A stretch of DNA of 64,000 nt, from positions 24,198,533 to 24,262,532 of the forward strand of contig JAKZAP010000001.1 in assembly GCA_023053575.1 (NCBI GenBank). Direction: 5' to 3'. Below are positions 20,977 to 32,900 of this stretch, piece after piece; the first letter of the stretch is position 1, and every line of letters begins with the position of its first letter. Made by a program: the position numbers and the translations under genes. This stretch comes from Branchinecta lynchi. Its lineage: Eukaryota > Arthropoda > Branchiopoda > Anostraca > Branchinectidae. Below the pieces are notes generated by a model. It was given only the letters and a program-made list of their open reading frames with translations, did no database searches and had not been told where the DNA came from.

Positions 20977-23900
20977 CTAAAAGACGAATAAAATATAAGC
21001 AAAAAAGGACAACTTTTCGTCAAGTCTATTTCTTATGTAAGTTAAAGTTTAACTGAAAAGCTAACTTTTTGTGCGTCGTTTAATTGAGCACGCTTCATTA
21101 TTTGGACTGTGTTAAAGTTAATACTTTATCTTTCACTATTTGCTTCAGTATGATCTTCAGAATATCTACAGCCGTCCTCACAACGCAAAACTCTACTATG
21201 ACACGGTTTTGAATCTCAATACAAACGCGGCTTTTCAGTGGCCAGTGATCCTCTCGCGGATAGCTCACTGCGTGAACTATTTTTTTGTAAACCGTTTTCG
21301 TCAAGCATACAACACAGGGCAAGTGCATAAACGTACCCATAATCCGACAGGGAAATTCCACCATATGAAAGTGGATTATCCATGAATAGCGGAGCAAAGA
21401 AGTAACGCATTTTCATCGGGTCCTCTTTAAGCTTTCCTCTTTAAGCGAATAAGTAATGGGTAACTAGATTGTCCTATCTCAGTCCTTTTCGGTAGAACTT
21501 TTAACTTAAAAAACACGAAGCCTCTCATTTATGGCGTCCATATAAGGACGCCAGCAAATTTAAAAAGGCAAGGGTGATACCACAGATAGCTACAAACTGT
21601 CCCCAGGGTTACGTATACCCTGGCACCTGGTGTAAAACCTTTACCGGCACCGACCCGGTACCTTGGCGTACACCAGAATCGAGAGTGGGTAACCCCTGGC
21701 AGGCCCCAACACCGCGCCACTTTTTTCTTGGAGCCGGGGATGAGCAGCTTGTAGCATCATTTTTTGTTGGAAAACAAAAGGAAAACATAACATACAATTA
21801 ACAATTACAAACTGAAAACTCAACTGATACACGATTTACAGGAACACTAGCTACATAAATATACACTCAATTTTGCTTCAGGGGTGGGGCTGGAATTTCG
21901 AACTGTACTTGTTAATAAGGTTAGAATTATAGCAAGCTCAGGGAATCTTATGTTGTATCATTTTGGTATTTCTCGTCCAAGGGGGTAGCCGAAGTAAGTA
22001 TTTAGAGAACGTGGAGAAAGTGTAACGGAGTTTATTTGAGAATATCTGCTAGAAGGGAGCTAGGTAACGAAAGTGGGGTTGCAACGGAGTTACAAAGAGA
22101 CGCTAGGAGTTTTCGGTTGAAACGGGCTACATTCTTTACAATTAGAGCATGGAATTAGTAAATCCTTTCAAATTTCCATCGCGAAAAATAACTGTCTAGA
22201 CTCTTTGAGCCTGATGTCTGCATATTTGTAGCAGGCAAGGAGACATCAATCACCTATTTTATTTTTGTTTTCGCTTGAAATCGTACATCTATTAACGGAA
22301 ATATCTATTAACGCAGGGGTTCAGCCTCATCCAGCTACCCTCACCCCCCCAAAAAAAAACTCGGGTGCCAAGACCCCCACAGTACCAAAATCCCCCTGGC
22401 GAAAACCTACCCCCCCCCCCCCCCGATATTTTGTCATGAAAAGTACATAAAGAGGCGACCGACCAGCGAGCCGCCGTCACGCGTTTACATTTAACTCGCG
22501 TGTCTAGGGGAAAGTCGTGAGTGCTCGCGGTCGAAACTGCATTTTTTTTGGTGGTTTGGCCGGGAGGGGGGGGGGGGGGGGGGTACACGGTGAATTTTAG
22601 CCAGTTTCTTTGTACCGGGGGGGGGGGGATGTTGATTTATCCTAGTCCTCCGTCCGACTTTGCTCGAAATCTCACATGTTCCCTATTCCTATCGTGTATA
22701 TCAATGTATTATGGTAGATCAATCCATGGGCCAACGACCCCCTTATCATTTTTGGTTGCAGTGTCCTAGATCTAACCATCTTGCCGTATCGTTTGAATCT
22801 TCCCATATCCTATATACTTTATATGAGTGTATATTTTCGAATATGACAGTTAAAGGGTTTGGCAAATACCAGCGCAGAAGGATCCGGGTTTCGGCAAAAA
22901 AAAAAAAAAACCGGCGACCCCCCCCCCCGGTGCCAAAGCCCCCGGTACCCCAAAAACCCGGCGACCCCCCCCCCCCTAAAAAAAAATAAATCCCAAAAGA
23001 ATCGCCTAGTCCCAAATAATCCACACGCCACGGTTAGTCGAGGGATTAGCTGGGTACCCAGATTAGCTCATGTACCTACTGACGGATACATAAGAGTCCG
23101 ATAACTGGACGCAGTATCCAGTAACAAGTGTAAGAATAAGCTTGTGCTTGCGCAAAAGGTATGTGTATGTGAAACAAAAAGTGCTGACAGGATGTGTTCT
23201 AAGCTTTGAATGCGTTAAGCGCAGGCAGAACAAAGATAAACAAGGGAGGGGAGTGTAAAGCGGAGGTGAAGGTTGATGGTGACAGAATAATTGCTGAAGT
23301 GAGCGAACACACGCATTCACCTTAAGCTAAATATTCTTTGAGCCCAAGCTGACTTTGAAACATTTATTCAAACAATGTTTACAACGGATACGTCAGCTAC
23401 GTTTCTTCGTAGCTGACGGAGAATCGTAGCTGACGTATCCGTTGTAAACATTGTTTGAATAAATGTTTCAAAGCCAGCTTGGGCTCAAAGAATATTTATC
23501 TACGAAGTACGGAACTTTCACAGCCCAGACATGCAGACAATTATCCAACTTGGCCGGAAGGAAAGGACAAGTGATAAACCAACGGAAGTTTTTTGTAAGA
23601 TGCAGAGACAACGGACTAATCCCAACTTCACCTTAAGCTGTTGTCAGTGAGGTGTCAAAAGTGAACGATCAAATCAAAACCCGTGCCACTCAGTATAACG
23701 ACTCCCCCCAACAAATCCATCCCCTTCTTGGCGCGGAAGCTGCAGTTAGATGCCGTTAGTTTTTGGGATCCCAAAACGTAAGTGGGGTATACCTACGACA
23801 TCGCGAAAGTTGTCCGTCGGTCCGTCCGTCCGTCCGTCCGTCTGTTAGCACGATAACTCTCGAAAGGGTTGTCAAGTTTGAATGGTTTGTGAATCTTAAA

Positions 23901-26900
23901 TGTTTAGGATTCGTATTAAATGTAAAGGATACGGTTGTTTTTTTTTTCACCTGGGGGGTTGTTGTACCGGGGGGTTTTGGTGGGGGCAGGGGGGGGGGGT
24001 CCTCTGCGTCCTTAACCGTTCAGTCTATCTTCGTTTCCGTGGTTTCAAACATTCTATATTATGTTTATCCACCCTGACAGCACTACGCTGATTCTTGCAT
24101 TTGCCGTGAAATCAAATAAGAACTTCTTCTCCAGCTGTCGTTATAATTCCCCACCACGGGCATGCACTATCTGCCTTCCAGGTCAAATACCGCGGAAAAA
24201 ACAAGATGGAATGGGATCACAAGAGTCTAAGATTTGATCCAGACAATTGGGTCTTGTCTTCGCCAGGCTAATCATCAGAGAAAACCGAGTTCAGATATTC
24301 TATCTACCTATCTATCTACACCTCCATAAGCCATATCTATTTTGACGATACTGAACGAAACTTCCTGCTTTACTACTGCCAAATTTGCGGTTTCGCCCGA
24401 ATTCCGAGCGAACTACTAGTCCAGCAAAAAAAAGGAAAATTCAGAAACGAAACCGGCGTATCTCCTTGTCCCTATAAAGAACATCTAATCAACTTTAAAT
24501 AAAACTTTGACTTAAAAAAAATGCGGGTTCAACCGGATTCCGGACTAATTATATGTCCGGGTAAAAAATGATCATCATATACAGACTCAGCGTCTCTTCT
24601 TACCCCTAAATCTATCATCTAATCAACTTCAAATAAAGCTTTTGCTTTTAACATATTTTCCGGTTTTGGCCGGATTGGACATACTCTATTTGGAAATTAT
24701 TAGAAACTGTCGTATAAATATACAAAATCTGAATATCCAATCATACATATACACTTCGCGGTCACTAGCCAACTAGCTGGCTACTGTAAAAATTCCTATA
24801 GGAAAGCCGGCGTTGCCGACTAGTTGGCTACGAGAAAAATTCGTATAGGATTTTTGTTTGTGTTCCAACTAGTTCGCCAAAGTAAGAAATTTCGTATAGG
24901 AAATCCCGCGTTGCCGACTAGTTGGCTACGAGAAAAATTCGTATAGGAAATCCCACATTGCCAGCTAGTTGGCTACGACGAGAAATCGTATAGAAGAAAA
25001 CTTTATATCCAACTAGTTGGATAAATTTCACACTCGTATAGGGATTATAGAAAATATCCAAATAGTCGGATTGTATGAATTTGGATAGAGATTTCGAAAA
25101 ATATCCAACTGGTCGGAACAGCATTCAGTCTCCACAAGGATTTCGATCCGAGTAGTTGGCTATGCGCCACTTTGCCTATTGTCAATGAATTAACAGCCAT
25201 CTAATTGGATAATCAATTTATCTCTATAGAAATTTTCTCATTTTAGAGAATTACTTTGATAATTCCGTATTCCTTGACGAGTTTTCTTATTTTAGCCAAC
25301 TAGTTGGATATTCATCCTCGTTCCTATAGGAATTTTTTTTATTTTAGCTAACTAGTTGGATCTGCAAAGATTTCATTGAGAAATGCCGCATGGCCAACTA
25401 GTTGGCCACGACGAGAATTCGTCTAGGAGAAAACTTTTTATTCAGCTAGTTGGGCATGTCTCTCACTCGTACAGAGATTTCAGAAAATATCCAACTAGTC
25501 GGTTTCAAGCTTTTAGTCTCAAGAAGGATTTTGACCCTATTAGTTGGCTATGTGCCACATTATCTTATACGCAATAAACTAACAGCTATCTAATTGACTC
25601 TATGTCTCTATAACATTTTTCGTATTTTAGCGAATTAGTTTGATAACTCTGCATTCCTCGACGAATGTTCTTATTTATGCCAACTAGTTGGACAAAATCT
25701 TCCGTTGCCATAGGAATTCTTGTCGTAGCCAAATAGTTGGATAATCATCGACCGTTTCTATACGAAATTTCTTACAGTGGCGGACTAGTTGGAACACAAA
25801 CAAAAATCCTATACGAATTTTTCTAGTAGCCAACTAGTCGGCAACGCGGGATTTCCTATACGAAATTTCTTACAGTGGCGAACTAGTTGGACCACAAACA
25901 AAAATCCTATACGAATTTTTCTCGTAGCCAACTAGTCGGCAACGCCGGATTTCCTGTGCGAAATTTCTTACAGTGGCGAACTAGTTGGAACACAAACAAA
26001 AATCCTATACGAATTTTTCTCGTAGCCAACTAGTCGGCAACGCCGGCTTTTCCTATAGGAAATTTCTTACAGTTTCCAACTAGTTGGCTAGTGACCGCAA
26101 GGTGTATATGTACGATTGGATATTTAGATTTTGTATATTTATACGAAAATTGCTTATATTATTCACCTAGAGGTGTCTCCTAAATCAAACATTTCATCAA
26201 CTTCAAATGAAACTTTTATTTTTTACCAACTTTCCGGTTTTTGCCGGATTCCCGACGAACTACTCGTCCAGCGAGAAAATAGTTTTCACCATCGTGCTCA
26301 GCATGTCTTTTTATCCCTATGTCAAACATTTAATCAACTTCAAATGAAACTTTTACTTTAACAAATTTTTCGGTTTTGCCGGATTCCGGACGAACTACTT
26401 GTCCGGCGAGAAAATGATTTTCACCATCGTGCTCATCATGTCTTCTTACCCCATAATCGACTATCACATTAGCTGTTTAAAATTATTTTGTTTGTCCCTT
26501 AATCTGAACCCCTCCACCCCCAAATATAGGGCTATATAGCCCGTCTACGAACTCGACCTTATCCTTGACCCAAACAATCCTCACACCAAGTTTCATCAAA
26601 ATATCTCATTCCCTTCGAGAGTTATCGTGCTTACACACGGACGGACAACCTTTGTCCGTCTGTAATCCAGCTGTTCTGTTGTACAGCTGTAATCCAGCTG
26701 TTCTGTTCAACGCTGGTTTATACAGTATCTTGACAGAACGTGATCTTAAACGGATTAGAATCGATTATTTTCGATACTGTAAATTTCTACTGTATTTACC
26801 ACGTTCGCACAGTAACCGCAAAATTATCCGTGTTTACGGTGCTACTGATATACTTGTACTTTTTAAATCCTTACACGAGGATTTACTGGCCGATGCTTGT

Positions 26901-29900
26901 ATGAGGTTGAATCCTCACCACCGCCTTATTAGGTTATTTTAGTCTTTTTTGTTAACGTATTTTGTCTTTTTTTTTTTTCTTTCTTATTTTTTTCTCCTTA
27001 TTTACTCCACTGTTTGTTTTTGTCAAAACTTTAGTGGGTTATAAATATACTTACTTACTTACTTACTTACTTTGCGATATCATAGGTATCCCTCCACTTA
27101 CGTTTCGGGATCCCAAAAAATAGATGTAGTAACTTTCGCATTTTTTCTCGCCTGTGAAAGAAAACTCATCGGTTCATACATGCTTAAGCGCTATCTTGAA
27201 TAATGTCACAAAAAATCGTTAGTTCTAATTGGTTTGTTCAGTCCGCACCTCTCACTAAGCCAATCACAAATGACCGCGAGATGGTTGACTGAGAATATAA
27301 GAAAATACGGAAATATGGGAATATTAAATTCGGACATAGGGCAAAAGCAGGAAATGAACAGTGACACATTTTTTCTAAAATACTCCGTACTCCCCAATGG
27401 CGCTTGTTGTTGAGAACGAATGTAATGAAATTGTATCATGTTTCAGTTATGCTTTAAGACAAGAGGAAATGCAAGATTCACAAACCTGGCACTTTATTCC
27501 AGCCTGGGAACAACTGCACGTCTCTGGGTCACAGTAGGATTTGCAGGCGCAGCCGCACATTTCCCTGGACGTTCGGATGGTCTTGCAATCATCCTTTTCT
27601 AAACATTCAATCCTGCTCACTCCTGACGCGCGGAGCAACGAGCGCCGCTGCCTTGTCGGGACTGGCTAAAACGAAAAAAAAAAAAAAAAAATTAAGGGCG
27701 TGTTCCATCCTACTTACCATAGTTACTACGCATGAAGTCACGAATTTTGGCTTCTTTGCGTCAAGGCTGGAACGCACTTTTCTATTTTAGTCAAAATATC
27801 ACTCCACGGAGTAATCCAGCCAATCACGTTACAGATACCCGGAGTTACCACGCTTACTACGCTCCCGAGCACGGTAAGCAAATAGTTACTATTTCTTTAA
27901 GAGGCGTACTCTCGCCGTTCCCCGAGGACTCCACTCGAAAAGTCCCCGCGATTTTGTTTGTCTTGGGGACTCAATCCCCGTATTCTCGCGAGTCCCCTCG
28001 GGGAATGCTCCGATTATCATTACCATCATTGAAAAGGACTCCCTTTCAGATTCCGATTTTTGCTAGTGTTGGTGCAATGTAAACAAAATAAAAACAATCA
28101 GGTAAACGAGACCAAAAATAAAATGGACCCAGACTAATTTCGTCAACTGCATATTTTATTTCCGAACAAAAGCCATTTTGGAAGCATTCCCCGTGTTCTC
28201 GTTGTTTTCTGTACGCGGAGTCCGCGCGGAGTGACTCTCTCTATTCTCGCCGTTCCCTTCGATTCCCTGAGGAGTCCTCGGGGAACGGCGAGAATACGCC
28301 TAAGGTTGGAAAGGTTAGCGTAGTAACTCTTCATGAGGCTGGAACGGAAATAGTAACTAACAATTTTTATTGTTAGAAGGTTGGAACACGCTCTAAACCG
28401 CAACTCTTGCTAGAATATAATGTTCTCTCTCATCTCTTGCTAATCTTGTCGCGGCGAAATGGCCCAGAAACATTCGTTTCTCAAAAATACTGTAACTTTC
28501 CACGTGAATTAAGCGATTTTCTTGTTAGCGCTTGTCGATCCAGCCTTCTCGTTCTCTGACGCGGCGGCTGGACCTAAAGTATTTGAAAACTGAACGCGCC
28601 CGTGGCAGGTGGGGATTTCAGACGCTCATAATTCCATACGGGAGCTGGGGAATATTAAAAGCAGAATAAGCAAGAGGGATCCTCTAAAAGACGGCCTCAA
28701 AATCCGCTGTTTCCTCTCGAAACTGAACCTACTCCGTGGTTTAGAATCCGTGCAAGTTAGTGTTTGCAAATTTGGTATCTGTTACCACGGAAACTGGATC
28801 TGCAATTTGCCGTTATTTATAGTTACCATAATATCTGATACTACGGTTGCTTTGCAAAATCGGAACTAGCCGAGTTTACGCTTCTACAAGTCCCCTATAG
28901 AAATAGTTATATTCAAGTTCAAGTTTTTTAATTTTACACAAAAATACAAATACATTTTACAAGCACTGTGGAGAACAAAATTCGAACATGCAGTGTTTTT
29001 TAAGGCACTCACATCACTAGTGCCAAACTTCTTTCCCACCAATTTGTACAAAAACCTAGACTCTAGTGTCGGTGCTGATGAAAGTGAGATGACTTTCTCT
29101 GATACTACGGTCGGGATCGTGGTATCTGAACATCAAATACCACGTTAACTGACCATGTTCTATTTAGACCCTGGTATCAAATATCATGGTATCTGCAAAA
29201 ACGTAATCAATGACAGAACTGCAAAAACAGTCATCTCCTCCAAGTTGTTAACTGCAGAATCTCTAACCCCTTTACTCATCTTCCGTCACTCAACTCCGTC
29301 GTTCCGCGAATCTGGAATTCTTCTACCTCTTCAATTACAGTAACGAATCACCAGTGAAAAATTAATAAAGACAATTTTAGGCTACGAGTTTTTGATCTCA
29401 TCTCGTAAACACTTCATCCTTAAGAACAGGGACGTCCCGAGGGGAAGTTTTGCACATTCGGTCAAAACGGGCATCGCCGCGACGCCGTGATGCCTGTTTT
29501 ATAAAATCCTTTGTACCCACATTTCCAAATTAGGCGATTTAACGTGCTTATTGGTTCCCTTTCTTTATCGAATTTGGTAATTAATCCAACTTTTGTTCAG
29601 TCCGAGTCGATTTAACGTATTTATTTGGTCACATTCGTTAGCGAATTCGGTTGTTCACCGCACTTTTCTCAAGTCTGTATCTGTTCTATCGGATTCGGTC
29701 ATTCCATTTCATAACTCGGTCATTAATCAGATTCATTTGGTTCTGATTCGTGACGGAAATCGACAATTCATAAAACTTTTGTTCAGTCCGAGTCGATTTA
29801 ACGTATTTATTTGGTCACATTCGTTATGAATTCGGTTGTTCACCGGACTTTTCTCAAGTCCGTATCTGTTCTATAGCACTCGGTCAGCCCATTTCATAAT

Positions 29901-32900
29901 ACGGTCATTGATCAGATTCATTTGGTTCTGATTCGTGACCGAATTCGACAGTTATCGTCCCTACGTAAATTCGGTGATTTGACGTATGTATTTGGGCTCA
30001 TTCGTTGCGAAATCGGTAGTTCACCGGACTTTTCTCAAGCCCGTATCTGTTCTATCGCATTCGGTCAATCCATTTCATAATTCGTTGATTAATCAGATTC
30101 ACTTGGTTCTAATTGGTTACCGAATTCGATTATTCACCTGATTTTTGTTTGGTCCGAATCTGTTACCAGACTTACCAAATTCGGTTGTTTTAGGTGGTTT
30201 TACCAAGAGTTTGATCTATTGGGAAATTCGGTCGTTATACCGCTCCCGATCTTCTTCTTATTTTTTTAGTTCTTTTTCGGTAGTAAGAATTCATTATTTG
30301 GTTCACCCCAGTTACTGTGCTTGGTAATTTAAGTTACATTTATTTAGCTCTTATTCTTTATCATTTAACGGTAGCTTCAACTGGTTTCCATTCATTACTT
30401 AACTTATATTTCTAATGATTGCAGAACTTCAGGAATAAGCACGTCTACTGACGTGAAAACTAGCCTTTTGTTTGCTGTAAATTCAGAATAAATGTACTTT
30501 ACATCTACTTTACCCTGGATGAACCTTTTTTTTTCGCCAGGCAGCTCTGTGGTTTAAAAGGTAGCCTTGCAATGGGATCGCAAAACGGCACTTTGATCAT
30601 GAGGGTTTCCAAAAAATTTCGCCTACTACACATTTAGCAGTCTTCACTAATTAGAAGAAGGGTACGTCATTTAAATTTGCGTTTGAGCGTTGGAATTTTG
30701 GGGTGCTTGAACTACGTTGAAGGCTAGAATTTGCCAGAAAAAAGGCAGATTAAAAACAAATTGCCTGCGCCGCTTTAATTTTAATTTATAAAACCGTTCA
30801 AGACGTTGTCGCTTGGCGGCAAATGCGTTTTTGTCGGCATATTAACAAGTCCTGTTTCCAAAACTGGACGTCCCCCAAAGGTAAAAGGCTAGTGACTGCG
30901 TAACCCTGAAGAAAAAAAGAAGGTGAAGAGCGTGAAAACACGCCAAATTTTCTATTCAATATTACAGCTTCTTGAAGGCAACACGCTGCGTTTAAGAAAA
31001 GTACTTATAAATTCGTTCAATATCAGGTAACGAACGCCCTCCCCCCCCCCCCCCCCCAATGAAGAAAGGCTCGGGACGTCCCTGCTTAGGAATAGTTTGC
31101 ACTTTCTTTCTCGCCTTAAATGTGTTACGATGCAGCACAAGAATGTTTGATGCCTGAAACCAAGAACAAACAATCTTCTTTAATTCCATGCAGCGACTAT
31201 GGATACTCTGATAAAACTGAGCGGAGCTAGAGGTACTTGCTATGAGGTTTGAGTTGATGCCCGTCTACTTCAGTATTCGCCGCAGCGAACACCAGATGAA
31301 AAGCGGAAGGATGCCTGCAGGTATATTCAAACAATGTTTACAAGGGAAGATGGCAGGACTACCGTCAGTGAAGGAAAGAGTCGTCAAGCTAACAGTACAG
31401 TACTTCTCAAAGATCCAGGCCTACGGCCCCGAGCATATAGTCTACCAAAGAACTTTCAACAGAAACCCACCCAAAGGAGTCATCCCGTCATGGGAAAGCC
31501 CTAAACTGGAGACTCAACAACCTACCCCTATTCATCTTCACTGAATCCCCGCCATGGACAACAAGAAGACCAACCGTCTCTCTGGAACTCATGAAAGGGA
31601 AAAAATCTACTTATACCCCACTCCAAGTACAAACCATCTTTTTAGAAAAAGCTAGCAACGACTATGGCGACCACCTCCACATTTTCACCGACGGATCCGT
31701 GAAACAGGGTAAAGCGGCTGCAGCAACAGTGATCCCGGAATACAGCCTGAAGTTATCCCAAAGACTGCCAGATGGTGCATCGATCCTGTCGGCAGAAATA
31801 GCAGCGATTCGTGAAGCCCTCAAAGTAATCCTGGTTAAACCACCAACGTCCAAAAAAGCTGTCATCTTCTCAGACTCCAAATCATCACTACTCCTAATCA
31901 GAAACCTTCACAAGAAAGCAGCAGACTCAGACCTTACCAGACTACGTTCACTGCTCCTTAAAATTGACCTAGCAGGCACAGTGATAGAGTTCCAGCACAT
32001 TCCAAGCCACCAAGGTTTCAAATACAACGAAGAAGCGGACAGACTAGCCAGCTCTACAATAGAAGGAACAATAGACCTACCGGCAGCACTAACCAACATC
32101 AGGGACGTCATGAGAAAAAGGATCAGCAGTCTACCCCACCCCACCCATTCTGCTATCGCACCGATTTTCAGAGACGCGGGCGACAACAAACTGTATCGCA
32201 GAATCAAAAGTCTCGCTCTAATCCTCCGAAAGGAAGAATATCTGTACAAACAGAGACCGGACCCAAGTTGTAGATTCTGCGCCTCTCATCCCGAAACCCT
32301 CCAACATATCATCTTCGACTGCAAGAGCCCAGCCCCTCAAACAGCAAGGATTAAGAGAATAACCAACCAGCTTAACCTATCAGAAGATATCGCAACCATC
32401 GTGACCTCGAAATTCCTCTCAGACAAGAGAGGGAAATCTACCATCAGATCATCACTATTCTCCAAGAAAACAACATTTCATAAACGCAGCAACGAACAAG
32501 TAGAAGCAACCGAGGCCGAAAGGGATCCAGAGTGGAACCCAAGTGCCAGTCATTTGAAGGAAGGAAGGACGTCAGCTACGATTCTTCATGAGCGATATTT
32601 CGTCCCTTCTTGGCAAGGGTCCTCGTCAGGCTGCCTGCAGGGGTTGAGAACCTGGTCTGCAGAAAGTTCGACGTGACATCACAATGGTAGGCAACCAATG
32701 AGCTGTAAAGAACGACTGAGCCGGCGTTCACATTCTTCTGCGGAGTTTTACTGCGATATTGGTGTTCGTAGAGGTAACGAATTATGATGTGCTGCGTAGC
32801 CCCTCCTCCGCTCGTTTGCATCAGGCAAGGTACTAGAACATATTCGATTCCGCATGGTCGTCTTACAGAGATAGCGAGACGAAGGTTCTCGATTATTTGT

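Larger units (their letters stand above)
24199..27117 (+). repeat. Family A repeat, copy 2, split by two insertions
   Basis: Head at 24199 (GGATCAC variant then GATCCAGACAATTGGGTC), core units at 24490-24690 and 26160-26460, and the tail with CTCACACCAAGTTTCATC at 26580 and the end CTTACGTTTCGGGATCCC at 27098. The CCAACTAGTTGG foldback (24712-26148) and a LINE 3' end (about 26652-27066) sit inside it. The LINE end splits the normal ACAACTTTTGCGATGTC stretch. Confidence 0.75.

Noticed and set aside
20149..20991. Long plus-strand open frames (20149-20628 and 20632-20991)
   Set aside because: They lie antisense to CSRNP exon 4, have no homology or splice context, and are explained as shadows of the coding strand.
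22292..23031. Several Gly/Pro-rich open frames
   Set aside because: They depend entirely on homopolymer G/C runs.
24712..26148. Regularly spaced palindromes considered as a CRISPR-like array
   Set aside because: The DNA is eukaryotic, spacers are repeated and not unique, and the two halves are inverted copies, so it is a foldback transposon.
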